Positions 1-8,496 of a stretch of DNA of 64,000 bases are shown here, in pieces (position 1 is the first letter of the stretch; every line of letters begins with the position of its first letter). The notes under the pieces were generated by a model, which saw only the letters and a list, made by a program, of their open reading frames with translations, searched no databases and was not told where the DNA came from. The DNA is from Qipengyuania qiaonensis (GTDB lineage Bacteria > Pseudomonadota > Alphaproteobacteria > Sphingomonadales > Sphingomonadaceae). Made by a program: the position numbers and the translations under genes. The stretch spans positions 248,001-312,000 of the forward strand of contig NZ_JAIGNO010000002.1 in assembly GCF_019711515.1 (NCBI RefSeq), read 5' to 3'.

Positions 1-225
1 GACTTCGGCGCGGTGGCGACCGAAACCGGCTACGCCAACCGCTGGCTGCTGGTGAAGACCTACATGGACCGGGTCGCGGACGCCTGTACCACGACGATGC
101 TGGAACGCTGGGCCGGACGGCTCGGCGGCGCGGCGGTCTCTACGCCTGGCCACTGCTGGATCATGCAGGAACACCTCAACATCAACGGCCTGCCAGCGAG
201 CGCCGCAGGCCAGACACAGGAGTAA
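1..225 (+). CDS. C-terminal part of an unrecognised protein (5' end outside window)
   Basis: The frame is open from the first base and stops at 223-225, so 74 C-terminal residues are visible. The tail is rich in aromatic residues and has a GHCW motif about 25 residues before the end. I do not recognise the family with confidence. The next gene starts 5 bases after the stop, and its ribosome binding site (AGGAG) overlaps this gene's last codons, so the two are probably cotranscribed. An internal GTG at 13 is not a credible start because the frame continues upstream out of the window. Confidence 0.6.
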   Translation, partial: DFGAVATETGYANRWLLVKTYMDRVADACTTTMLERWAGRLGGAAVSTPGHCWIMQEHLNINGLPASAAGQTQE

Positions 226-230
226 TCGAC

Positions 231-887
231 ATGCCCACTGCCACAGCCACGCCGGGAAAGCTGCTGCTGTCACCCGACGATCACGTGCTGATCATGATCG
301 ACCATCAGTCGCAGATGGCATTCGCCACCAAGTCGATCGACGCGGTGATGTTGCGGAACAACGCCGCGCTCACCGCCAAGGCAGCGCGCATCTTCGGCGC
401 CGACACCATCCTTACGACGGTGGCGGAGAAGACCTTCTCCGGGCCGCTGTTCGACGAGATCAAGGGGGAGTTCCCCGGTGCCGAAGTCATCGACCGCACG
501 ACGATGAACACCTGGGAGGATCCGCGCATTGCCGAGCGGATCAACGCACTCGGCAAGGGGCGGATCGTGCTTGCCGGGCTGTGGACCAGCGTCTGCATCG
601 TTGGCCCGGCGCTTTCCGCGCTCGACCAAGGGTTCGAGGTCTACGTTATTGCCGATGCCTGCGGAGACGTCTCGGACGAAGCTCACGAGCGCGCGATGGC
701 GCGAATGGTGCAGGCAGGTGCGCGCCCGCTCACCGCGCTCCAGTACCTGCTCGAACTCCAGCGCGACTGGGCGCGCGGCGAGACTTACGACCCCGTGGTG
801 CACGCCGCAATCGAGAATGGCGGCGCCTACGGGCTGGGCCTCATCTACGCCAAGGCGGTGTTCGGTGCCGACGCGCGCGAAGGATAA
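231..887 (+). CDS. Isochorismatase-family (YcaC-like) cysteine hydrolase
   Basis: This 218-residue protein has the isochorismatase/nicotinamidase fold. The nucleophilic-site aspartate is in IMIDHQ (Asp24) and the catalytic cysteine in WTSVC (Cys122), followed by the usual GPALSALDQGFEV segment. The long C-terminal tail, and the match around GPLFDEIK and the TMNTWED segment, fit the YcaC branch better than true nicotinamidases. Such enzymes hydrolyse amides or related bonds in small molecules; the substrate cannot be read from the sequence. The ATG has a good AGGAG. It lies directly upstream of a PQQ-type sugar dehydrogenase and close to the amidohydrolase operon, which suggests a shared catabolic role. 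Confidence 0.85.
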   Translation: MPTATATPGKLLLSPDDHVLIMIDHQSQMAFATKSIDAVMLRNNAALTAKAARIFGADTILTTVAEKTFSGPLFDEIKGEFPGAEVIDRTTMNTWEDPRIAERINALGKGRIVLAGLWTSVCIVGPALSALDQGFEVYVIADACGDVSDEAHERAMARMVQAGARPLTALQYLLELQRDWARGETYDPVVHAAIENGGAYGLGLIYAKAVFGADAREG

Positions 888-922
888 ACAGGTCGATGGA
901 GCGTAATTCAGGAGGAATCGGG

Positions 923-2116
923 ATGAGAAAGGCACGACTGTTCGCACTGCTAATGGCAGGCATTGCCAGCACTGCCTGGGCGGCGAGCGATGAGCAACCG
1001 CCTGCCTCCGGCGTGACCATCGCCTCGCGCGCGACCCCGATCGCGGCGACCGAACTCACCGCGCTCGAGCACCCCTGGGGCATCGAGCGGCTGCCCGATG
1101 ACGGCTTTCTGATCACTGAAAAGCCGGGCCGTCTGCGGATCTGGCGAGAGGGTGCGCTCTCTGCCCCAATCACGGGCGTTCCAGCGGTCGACTTCGCCGG
1201 ACAAGGCGGACTGCTTGATGTTGCGCTCGACCCGGATTTTGCAGCCAATGGCATCATCTATCTCGCCTATAGCGAGGCCGCCGAACAGCAGCCCGGCGGG
1301 CGCGACGTCGCCGATCCGCGCCTCGGTGTGTTCCAGGACCTCGACGACGGGGTGGTCAAGGGCCTCGCGGTCGCGCGGGCCCGCCTCGACGGCGCTCGCC
1401 TTGCGGAGGTACGGGTCATCTGGCGCGCCGAGAAGACGGTCGGGCGCGGCCATTTCGGCGGTCGGCTCGCCTTCGCCCCCGACGGAGCGCTGCTGATCGC
1501 CTCCGGCGACCGCCAGCGCTTCGAACCGGCGCAGGACCTCGCCAGCGATCTTGGCAAGATCCTGCGGATCGATCCTGCGACAGGTGCGCCGATGCCGGGC
1601 AATCCCTTTTCGCGCGAGCGGGCCAGCGCCGATGTGTGGTCCTATGGCCATCGTAATCCGCTCGGGATTACGCGGCGACCCGGAACCGAGGAAATCTGGG
1701 TGGCTGAGATGGGCCCGCAGAACGGCGACGAGCTCAATCTCATCCGGGGCGGCGGCAATTTCGGCTGGCCACTCGAAAGCGCGGGCGACAATTACAACCA
1801 GACGCCGTTGCCTCGCAAGGCGGTGGCTGACACCATCGCCCCTCAGCAGAGCTTCCCGCTTGCCATCTCGCCAGCGACGATCCTGTTCTACGATGGCGAA
1901 CTGTTCGCGCCGTGGCGCGGCAACGTGCTGGTCGGTGCGCTTAATCGCCCCGGCATACTGCGCGGGGTCCCGGCAGCAGATGGGGTGCACGATCTTGAAC
2001 ATATCGAGACAGGCTTCCGGGTCCGCGATATCGCGATCGACAGCGATGGCTCGCTCCTCGCCCTGAAGGACGGGGCTGACGGGGCGCTCATACGGCTGGT
2101 GCCGGCCGGTCGATGA
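923..2116 (+). CDS. PQQ-dependent sugar (aldose) dehydrogenase, exported
   Basis: The ATG at 923 follows a strong GGAGGAAT ribosome binding site and opens a classical signal peptide ending near AWA-AS; the open frame upstream is not coding. The 397-residue protein belongs to the glucose/sorbosone dehydrogenase beta-propeller family (YliI/Asd type). Visible family blocks in order are HPWGIERLPDDGFLITEKPGRL, GQGGLLDVALDPDF, a GRGHFGGRLAF-type blade with the GDR motif, GKILRIDPATG, SYGHRNPLGI and the terminal EMGPQNGDELN...GGNFGWP blocks. These enzymes oxidise aldoses or other alcohols in the periplasm with PQQ. No pqq biosynthesis genes are visible here. A perfect 12-bp inverted repeat lies about 100 bases downstream. 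Confidence 0.9.
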   Translation: MRKARLFALLMAGIASTAWAASDEQPPASGVTIASRATPIAATELTALEHPWGIERLPDDGFLITEKPGRLRIWREGALSAPITGVPAVDFAGQGGLLDVALDPDFAANGIIYLAYSEAAEQQPGGRDVADPRLGVFQDLDDGVVKGLAVARARLDGARLAEVRVIWRAEKTVGRGHFGGRLAFAPDGALLIASGDRQRFEPAQDLASDLGKILRIDPATGAPMPGNPFSRERASADVWSYGHRNPLGITRRPGTEEIWVAEMGPQNGDELNLIRGGGNFGWPLESAGDNYNQTPLPRKAVADTIAPQQSFPLAISPATILFYDGELFAPWRGNVLVGALNRPGILRGVPAADGVHDLEHIETGFRVRDIAIDSDGSLLALKDGADGALIRLVPAGR

Positions 2117-2213
2117 TCGTGCGTTCCGCCTCCCTCGGTCTGGAAACAGGTGTTTGCATCCGCCCCGATGCAGCCTGCGCTGCGCCCCTGTCCCTCCCCC
2201 CGACGCGCAGCGC

Positions 2214-2249
2214 CCGGGCCGGTCGCCCCACTCTCCGCGACCGGCCCGG
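2214..2249. terminator. Perfect 12-bp inverted repeat before the XapX operon
   Basis: CCGGGCCGGTCG at 2214-2225 is matched exactly by its reverse complement at 2238-2249, leaving a 12-base loop. A T-rich stretch (2255-2263) follows on the plus strand. It can end transcription of the sugar dehydrogenase gene, act as an attenuator for the operon whose first codon is 30 bases downstream, or be an operator. The stem is visible; the role is inferred. Confidence 0.55.
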
Positions 2250-2279
2250 CACCGTTCCTTCTTCTCGAGGAGTGCAGCG

Positions 2280-2558
2280 TTGAAAATGTACCTGCTCTCG
2301 CTTGGTGCCGGGTTGCTCGTCGGCATCGTCTACAGCCTGCTCGGTGTCCGATCTCCCGCTCCTCCCATAGTCGCACTTGTCGGCCTTCTTGGCATTCTAC
2401 TCGGCGAACAGCTCGCTCCGCTTGGCAAGCGCCTCCTGAGCGGTGAGACGCTCACCGTCGCTGCATTGCAGGACGAATGCGCTGAGCATGTGCTGGGCTC
2501 GCTTCCGACGCGGAACGACGCTGAGCGCAGGCGCGACCAGAAAGGCTGCGCGTCGTGA
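2280..2558 (+). CDS. XapX-domain (DUF1427) small membrane protein
   Basis: A 92-residue protein opening MKMYLLSLGAGLLVG, followed by a VRSPAPP motif and a second hydrophobic stretch, the hallmark of the XapX domain. I place the start at the TTG at 2280 because it gives the typical N-terminus and lies 7 bases after GAGGAG; the ATG at 2286 is the alternative. XapX proteins have two membrane segments and no established biochemical function; they recur beside hydrolase and amidohydrolase genes. The C-terminal 40 residues are charged and cytoplasmic in character. The stop overlaps the GTG of the amidohydrolase gene, which implies translational coupling. Confidence 0.85.
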   Translation: MKMYLLSLGAGLLVGIVYSLLGVRSPAPPIVALVGLLGILLGEQLAPLGKRLLSGETLTVAALQDECAEHVLGSLPTRNDAERRRDQKGCAS

Positions 2559-4519
2559 TCGACCGCCGCTCCGTCAATGCCGGGTTGTCGGTGCTCGGCT
2601 TCTCCTCACTCATCGGAGTACCTGCAATGGCATCGTCCGGCCCTGCCGCACATGCGGACCTCATCCTTCTGAACGGCAAAATCACGACACTCGACCGCGC
2701 CAATCCAGCGCCCGAAGCCATCGCAATCAGGGATGGCCGCTTTCTCGCCGTCGGCGACGAAAGCGATGTGCGCACCTACGCTGGACCCGATACCAAGTTC
2801 GTCGATCTTAGCGGACGCCGGGTCATACCCGGACTGATCGACAATCACATCCACGTCATCCGCGGCGGGCTCAACTACAACCTCGAGCTGCGCTGGGACG
2901 GTGTGCCGAGCCTGGCCGATGCGATGCGCATGCTGCGCGAGCAAGTCGCCCGCACGCCCGCGCCGCAATGGGTCCGGGTGGTCGGCGGCTTTTCCGAGCA
3001 GCAGTTCGCTGAAAGGAGGCTGCCCACGATCGAGGAAATCAACGCCGTTGCGCCAGACACCCCCGTCTTCATCCTGCACCTTTACGACCGCGCTCTTCTC
3101 AACGGTGCCGCGCTGCGGGCGGTAGGCTATACCAAGGACACGCCCGATCCGCCCGGCGGCGAGATCCAGCGTGATACGTCGGGCAATCCGACCGGACTGC
3201 TGCTTGCCGCGCCCAACGCCAACATCCTCTACGCGACGCTCGCGAAGGGGCCCAGGCTGCCGTTCGACTACCAGCTTAACTCGACCCGCCATTTCATGCG
3301 CGACCTCAACCGTCTGGGGGTGACCAGCGTCATCGATGCCGGCGGCGGATTCCAGAACTATCCCGACGACTATGCGGTCATCGAGCGCCTGCACGAAGAT
3401 GGCGAGCTGACGCTGCGCATCGCCTACAATCTCTTCACCCAGAAGCCCGGCGAGGAGAAGGACGATTTCCTGCGCTGGACCAGCCAGAACCGCTATCATC
3501 AGGGCGACGACTACTTCCGCCTCAACGGCGCGGGCGAGATGCTGGTTTTCTCCGCCGCCGATTTCGAGGATTTCCGCATGCCGCGCCCCGACATGCCGGC
3601 GAATATGGAGGGCGACCTCGAGGGCGTCGTGCGTATCCTTGCCGAGAACCGCTGGCCCTGGCGGCTCCATGCCACCTATGACGAGACGATCACCCGCGCG
3701 CTCGACGTGTTCGAGACGGTCGCGCGCGACATCCCGTTCGAGGGCATCCACTGGATGTTCGACCACGCCGAGACGATCAGCGCGCGCTCGATCGATCGGG
3801 TTGCCGCGCTCGGCGGCGGGATCGCGTTCCAGCACCGCATGGCCTATCAGGGTGAGTATTTCGTCGAGCGCTACGGGGCGCGAGCCGCAGAGGCGACTCC
3901 CCCGTTCAAGCGCGTGCTCGAGGCGGGCGTGAAGACGTCGGTTGGAACCGACGCGACCCGGGTCGCCTCCTACGATCCGTGGGTATCGATCAGCTGGCTT
4001 GTCACCGGGCGGACGCTCGGCGGCCTCAAGCTCTATCCGCAGCGCAATCTGCTCGACCGCGAAACGGCGCTCAGGATGTGGACCGACTATTCGACCTGGT
4101 TCTCGAACGAGGAAGGCCGCAAGGGCCAGATCAAGGCGGGACAGCTGGCCGATCTGGCGGTGCTGAGCGCGGACTATTTCAGCGTGCCTGCGGGGGCGAT
4201 CCGGCAATTGCAGTCGGTGTTGACCTTGCTGGGCGGCAAGCCGGTCTACGCTGCCGGGGAGTTTGCGGGGCTCGCTCCGCCTCCGCCGCCCGCCATGCCC
4301 GACTGGTCGCCGGTCAACCACCATGGCGGCTATTTCAAAGAGAACACGGGCGGTGAGGCGCCCGGCAGCGACACCGCCATGCTAGCGAGCAGCGGCGGCT
4401 GTGCGATGTCATGTGCAGTGCATGGGCACGATCATGCTCGCGCCTGGGCCGGCAGCGTTCCGGCGTATGATCTGAAGAGCTTCTGGGGCGCGCTCGGTTG
4501 CGCCTGCTGGGCGGTGTAG
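2555..4519 (+). CDS. YtcJ-like amidohydrolase family 3, Tat-type N-terminus, Cys-rich tail
   Basis: A 654-residue metal-dependent hydrolase of the amidohydrolase superfamily. The N-terminus has a twin arginine (IDRRS) followed by a hydrophobic stretch ending at AMAS, consistent with Tat export. Metal ligands are visible as the HIH of PGLIDNHIHV, histidines in RLHATYDE and FDHAETI, and an aspartate in VGTDATR. The C-terminal 45 residues form an unusual Cys/His-rich tail that ends in FWGALGCACWAV. Family members cleave amide or related C-N bonds; the substrate is unknown. The GTG start overlaps the XapX stop and DUF1275 starts one base after the stop, so it is the core enzyme of a packed operon. 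Confidence 0.88.
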   Translation: MIDRRSVNAGLSVLGFSSLIGVPAMASSGPAAHADLILLNGKITTLDRANPAPEAIAIRDGRFLAVGDESDVRTYAGPDTKFVDLSGRRVIPGLIDNHIHVIRGGLNYNLELRWDGVPSLADAMRMLREQVARTPAPQWVRVVGGFSEQQFAERRLPTIEEINAVAPDTPVFILHLYDRALLNGAALRAVGYTKDTPDPPGGEIQRDTSGNPTGLLLAAPNANILYATLAKGPRLPFDYQLNSTRHFMRDLNRLGVTSVIDAGGGFQNYPDDYAVIERLHEDGELTLRIAYNLFTQKPGEEKDDFLRWTSQNRYHQGDDYFRLNGAGEMLVFSAADFEDFRMPRPDMPANMEGDLEGVVRILAENRWPWRLHATYDETITRALDVFETVARDIPFEGIHWMFDHAETISARSIDRVAALGGGIAFQHRMAYQGEYFVERYGARAAEATPPFKRVLEAGVKTSVGTDATRVASYDPWVSISWLVTGRTLGGLKLYPQRNLLDRETALRMWTDYSTWFSNEEGRKGQIKAGQLADLAVLSADYFSVPAGAIRQLQSVLTLLGGKPVYAAGEFAGLAPPPPPAMPDWSPVNHHGGYFKENTGGEAPGSDTAMLASSGGCAMSCAVHGHDHARAWAGSVPAYDLKSFWGALGCACWAV

Positions 4520-4520
4520 C

Positions 4521-5177
4521 ATGTCCCGGCCCGCCTCTCCTTCTCCCTCGCCGCTGCTGGCCTTCGTCTCCGGCTATGTCGACACCGCCGTCTTCGTGCT
4601 GATGGGCGGCCTGTTCGTCGCGCATGTAACCGGCAACTTCGTGCTGATCGGGGCGACGCTGACCGGGTCCCCGGTAAGCGGGCATGGCGGCTCGACCAGG
4701 CTGCAGCTGATCGCGTTCCCTGTTTTCTTTGTAGCGGCGATGCTCGCAGCGGCAATTGCCCCCGGGATTGCCCAGGCAGCCCGGACGCGGATGCTGCTGT
4801 GGCTGGTAACAACCATCGTCATTGCGAGCGGGGTGGCCGGAGTGCTGGCGGACAAGGCGGACGCTGCCCTTGCGCTTGCGCTCGTCGCCGCGATGGGGCT
4901 GCTCAATGCGGCGCAGCGGCTCGATCCGGGGATGGGTCCGCCGTTCACCGTTATGACCGGGAATGTAACTGGTCTTGCGATCGCTGCGGCGCGGGGCCTT
5001 CGCCTCACACCGCGGAACGGCGAGCAGGCGACGGCCGTCGCCATCCACCCGATGGGCGTGCTCGTCGCGATGTTCGCGCTTGGCTGCGCGCTCGGCGCGC
5101 TGGTGCAGGCCTTCGCCGGCTTCGGCGCGATGCTCCTGCCAGGAGCACTGCTTGCGATCTGGCTGCTCGTACGATGA
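4521..5177 (+). CDS. DUF1275 (YoaK-like) membrane protein
   Basis: A 218-residue, very hydrophobic protein with about six membrane-spanning stretches. The block SGYVDTAVFVLMGGLFVAHVTGN near residue 15 and the later PPFTVMTGNVTGL repeat are diagnostic of the DUF1275/YoaK family, whose function is unknown but is probably transport. It starts right after the amidohydrolase stop and its own stop overlaps the next start in an ATGA, so it belongs to the same operon. It is a candidate inner-membrane carrier for the operon's substrate or product. Confidence 0.85.
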   Translation: MSRPASPSPSPLLAFVSGYVDTAVFVLMGGLFVAHVTGNFVLIGATLTGSPVSGHGGSTRLQLIAFPVFFVAAMLAAAIAPGIAQAARTRMLLWLVTTIVIASGVAGVLADKADAALALALVAAMGLLNAAQRLDPGMGPPFTVMTGNVTGLAIAAARGLRLTPRNGEQATAVAIHPMGVLVAMFALGCALGALVQAFAGFGAMLLPGALLAIWLLVR

Positions 5178-6556
5178 AGTCGCGGCTCCTTTCGCTCGCC
5201 GCCTGCCTGCTGGCCGCATCGCCCGCCCTGGCACAGGAAGCGCCGCCGGCGCCCGACTATCGCCTGCTGCGCTATGACGAGGACTGGCGCTCCTATTGCG
5301 CCGCGCGCGATGCGGATGGCGGGGCCAGTCCGGACACCTTCGATCTCAAATGCGTCGATTTAGGCGAGAACAATCTGCTCACTTTCGGTGGCGACCTGCG
5401 CGAACGGATCGAGATCGTCGATGATCCGCGCTTCGGACTGACGCAAAAAAGCGACCGCGCCTTCCTCCACCGCGCGATGGTTCACGCCGACCTCAGGGCT
5501 GGCGAAGGCTTCCGTGCCTTCGTCCAGCTGGGCTTTCACGAGAGCTCGGGGCGGCGCGGGCCGGTTCCGCCGACCGATGTCGACCGGCTCGACCTGCAGC
5601 AGGGCTTCGTCGATCTGAACTTCCGGGTCGCGGGCGGCACCTTCACGCTGCGCCCGGGCCGGCAGGAGATCAATCTCGGCTCCGCGCGCATTGTCACCAT
5701 CCGCGGCGGGCCCAATGTGCGGCAATCCTTTGACGGGGTGCGTGGCTTCTGGAGCGATGGCGATCTGCGTGTTGATGGCTTCTATCTGCGGCCCGTGGAT
5801 ACCCGGCGGGGAACGTTCGATGACCCGACCAGCGACGACGTCGCGCTGTGGGGCGCCTATGCGACAGGGCCGGTCGCGGGGCCGGTCGGGATGGACGTCT
5901 ACTATCTCGGTTATCGCAACGATACGGCGCGCTATGCGCTCGCCAGCGGGCGCGAGGAACGCCACAGCCTCGGCCTGCGCGTCTTCGGGCGGTCGGACGG
6001 GTGGGACTGGAATACCGAGGCGCTCTACCAGTTCGGCACGATCGGCGCGCAGGATATCCGCGCCTGGACGATCGCCAGCGATACCGGCTACACCTTCGAT
6101 CTGCCGCTGCGGCCGCGGCTCGGGCTCAAGGCCAATATCGCGAGCGGCGACGGCGATCCGGCCGATGGCAAACTCGGCACCTTCAACGCGCTGTTCCCGC
6201 GCTTCCCGTATTTCTCCGAGGCGGTGCTGTTCGCGCCCGCCAACTTCTACGACGTGCATCCGGCCCTGACCGTCCGGCCAACGGCGGCATTGACGCTGTC
6301 GGCGGAATGGAACCGGCTGTGGCGGCACCGGCGCGAGGATGCGGTCTATCTTGCACCGCTGGTTCCGGTGGCCGGCACCGCGGGCCAGCCCGGTCGCCGC
6401 ATCGGCGAGCAATGGGTCGCAACCCTCGACTGGCGCATCAGTTCGCAGCTCGGCTTCGAAGCGCAATATGTCCACTTCACGCCTGGTCCGGCGCTGCGCG
6501 CGGTGGGCGGAGAGAGCGGCGACTTTCTCATGACCGCGCTCAGCTGGCGCTTCTAG
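5174..6556 (+). CDS. Alginate-export-family outer-membrane porin
   Basis: A 460-residue protein with a clear signal peptide (cleavage after ALA, residues 18-20) and a mature part made of alternating amphipathic strands rich in aromatic residues and arginine, ending in SWRF with a terminal phenylalanine typical of outer-membrane barrels. Family-typical blocks are GGDLRERIE, LRPGRQEINLGSARIV and the FDGVRGFW segment, which place it in the alginate export (AlgE-like) barrel family. In this setting it more likely carries a small organic substrate than alginate, since no alginate genes are present. Its ATG overlaps the DUF1275 stop. Confidence 0.87.
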   Translation: MKSRLLSLAACLLAASPALAQEAPPAPDYRLLRYDEDWRSYCAARDADGGASPDTFDLKCVDLGENNLLTFGGDLRERIEIVDDPRFGLTQKSDRAFLHRAMVHADLRAGEGFRAFVQLGFHESSGRRGPVPPTDVDRLDLQQGFVDLNFRVAGGTFTLRPGRQEINLGSARIVTIRGGPNVRQSFDGVRGFWSDGDLRVDGFYLRPVDTRRGTFDDPTSDDVALWGAYATGPVAGPVGMDVYYLGYRNDTARYALASGREERHSLGLRVFGRSDGWDWNTEALYQFGTIGAQDIRAWTIASDTGYTFDLPLRPRLGLKANIASGDGDPADGKLGTFNALFPRFPYFSEAVLFAPANFYDVHPALTVRPTAALTLSAEWNRLWRHRREDAVYLAPLVPVAGTAGQPGRRIGEQWVATLDWRISSQLGFEAQYVHFTPGPALRAVGGESGDFLMTALSWRF

Positions 6557-6573
6557 GGAACGGGAGAGCAGGC

Positions 6574-7545
6574 ATGGGACAACTCGTCGACGGGCGCTGG
6601 CAACCGGACCGTCTCGTCAGCACCGACAGCTCTGGCCGCTTCCATCGCGCGCCCTCGCCGCTGCGCAACTGGATCACCGCCGACGGGCGAGCCGGTCCGA
6701 CCGGAGAGGGCGGGTTTGCGGCGCAGGCCGGGCGCTACCACCTTTACGTCTCCTACGCCTGCCCGTTCGCGCACCGCGCGCTCATTGTTCGCAGCCTGAT
6801 GGGGCTCGAGGAGACGATCGGGGTGTCCTTCACGCACTGGCTGATGGGAGAGGACGGCTGGAGCTTTGCCCCTGCCAGCGACAGCATTCCCGGCGACCGG
6901 CTGTTCGGGGCCCGACACCTTTATGAGATCTACCAGCGCTCCGACCCGCAGTTCACCGGGCGGGTGACCGTCCCGGTGCTCTACGACCGCGAGCGCGACC
7001 GCATCGTCAGCAACGATTCAGGCGATATCATGCGCATGCTCGCCGGCGTGTTTGCGAAGCCGGACGAAACGCCCGAGTTCATTCCTGCCGGGCGCGAAGC
7101 AAGGGCAGACGAACTCGGCGCCTGGCTGCAGGAGCGCGTCAATGGCGGCGTCTACCGCGCCGGCTTCGCCACGACGCAGGAGGCCTACGAAGAGGCTGTC
7201 ACGGCACTGTTCGAAGCGCTCGATGCGCTCGAACAGCGCCTTTCGCAGCATGATTTCCTGTTCGGGAACGAACCGAGCGAGCCGGACTGGCGGCTGTTGC
7301 CCACGCTGCTGCGGCTCGACCTCGTCTACCACGGCCACTTCAAATGCAATCTCAGGCGCCTGGCTGACTATCCGGCGCTCTCGGCCTATGCCCGCACGCT
7401 TTATCGCTGGCCCGGAATCGCGGCGACCTGCAATTTCGAGCACGCCAAGCGGCATTATTTTGCAAGCCATCGGCACCTCAACCCGGCCGGGATCGTCCCG
7501 CTCGGTCCCGATGAGCACAGCCTGCCATGGGCGGATCCGCGATGA
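6574..7545 (+). CDS. Glutathionyl-hydroquinone reductase-like GST
   Basis: A 323-residue protein of the Xi-class/YqjG glutathione transferase family. The active-site cysteine is Cys63 in YACPFAHR, where the family has CPWAHR. Other family blocks include VPVLYDRERDRIVSNDSGDIMRML and the helical-domain FKCNLRRLADYP. These enzymes remove glutathione from glutathionyl-hydroquinones, which arise when quinones react with glutathione, so their presence suggests that the operon handles quinone- or phenol-forming aromatics. It follows the porin gene by 17 bases with a GGGAGAG ribosome binding site and its stop overlaps the next start (ATGA). Confidence 0.88.
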   Translation: MGQLVDGRWQPDRLVSTDSSGRFHRAPSPLRNWITADGRAGPTGEGGFAAQAGRYHLYVSYACPFAHRALIVRSLMGLEETIGVSFTHWLMGEDGWSFAPASDSIPGDRLFGARHLYEIYQRSDPQFTGRVTVPVLYDRERDRIVSNDSGDIMRMLAGVFAKPDETPEFIPAGREARADELGAWLQERVNGGVYRAGFATTQEAYEEAVTALFEALDALEQRLSQHDFLFGNEPSEPDWRLLPTLLRLDLVYHGHFKCNLRRLADYPALSAYARTLYRWPGIAATCNFEHAKRHYFASHRHLNPAGIVPLGPDEHSLPWADPR

Positions 7546-8492
7546 ACGATCCGGTGCAGGCGCGCACACGCGAAGACGGGCTGCTGGTCCCACTGCTTCT
7601 GCTGCTGGCGACGGGCGCGCTGCTCGGGCTCTCAACCATTCTCGCCAAGCTCGCGCCCGATGCGGGGCTCGCGCCGTCCGCCTTTCTTTGCTGGGCGGTC
7701 GCGGGGGCGGCGGTGCTCCTTGCAGGCGAGCGCATCGCCTCGGGCCATGCGCTTCCGGCGACGCGCCAGACGCTCGAATATTATGCCATTGCCGCGCTGG
7801 TGAGCCTTGCTGCCCCCAACTTCATCTTCTTCGCCGCGGTTCCGCGCATCGGAGCGAGCTTCGTCGCGCTGGCGATCGCCTTTCCTCCCCTGCTTACCTA
7901 TGCGGCGGCGGTCGCGCTCAGGATGGAGCGCTTCGATGGCCGGCGCGCGGCAGGGGTCGCGCTGGCGCTGGCTGGCGCCGGGCTGATCGCCTGGCTCAAG
8001 CTGGTGGTTCCCGATGCCGGGACGGGCTGGATCCTTGCAACGCTCGCCGGGCCAGTCCTGCTGGCGATCGGCAACATCTATCGCAGTCTGCGCTGGCCGG
8101 CCGGTGCGCGCCCGGAGGAACTCGCTCCGGGCATGCTGCTCGCGGCAGCGGCGATGCTTCTCCTCGCCGGACTGCTCATTCCCGGCCTTACGCTCGGCGT
8201 GCCGCAGAATGCCAGCGCGCTCGGCCTCGTTGCAGCGCAGGCGTTCGCCTTCGCAATCCAGTATCGCCTGTTCTTCATCCTCCAGAAGCGCGGCGGACCC
8301 GTGCTGCTGAGTCTGCTCGGCTCGGTCGGCGCGATCGTCGCGGTGCCGGTCGCGGTGCTTGCGCTCGGTGAAGACGTTCCCCAGGGGTTTGCGACTGGAG
8401 CGCTTCTGATCGCGCTGGGCATCGGGCTGGTGGCCGGACGCTCGAAGCGCGGCGCAGCGATCCACTTCAAGTCCGATCAGGCGACGCGATGA
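7542..8492 (+). CDS. EamA/DMT-family transporter
   Basis: A 316-residue membrane protein with about ten hydrophobic helices in two EamA repeats, starting at the ATG that overlaps the GST stop. The final helices carry the usual pattern LLSLLGSVGAIVAVPVAVL followed by a small charged C-terminus. DMT transporters of this type export metabolites or amino acids. As the last gene of the operon that begins at 2280, it probably exports a product or a toxic intermediate. It is followed, 4 bases beyond its stop, by the convergent HD-domain gene. Confidence 0.87.
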   Translation: MNDPVQARTREDGLLVPLLLLLATGALLGLSTILAKLAPDAGLAPSAFLCWAVAGAAVLLAGERIASGHALPATRQTLEYYAIAALVSLAAPNFIFFAAVPRIGASFVALAIAFPPLLTYAAAVALRMERFDGRRAAGVALALAGAGLIAWLKLVVPDAGTGWILATLAGPVLLAIGNIYRSLRWPAGARPEELAPGMLLAAAAMLLLAGLLIPGLTLGVPQNASALGLVAAQAFAFAIQYRLFFILQKRGGPVLLSLLGSVGAIVAVPVAVLALGEDVPQGFATGALLIALGIGLVAGRSKRGAAIHFKSDQATR

Positions 8493-8496
8493 TGCG

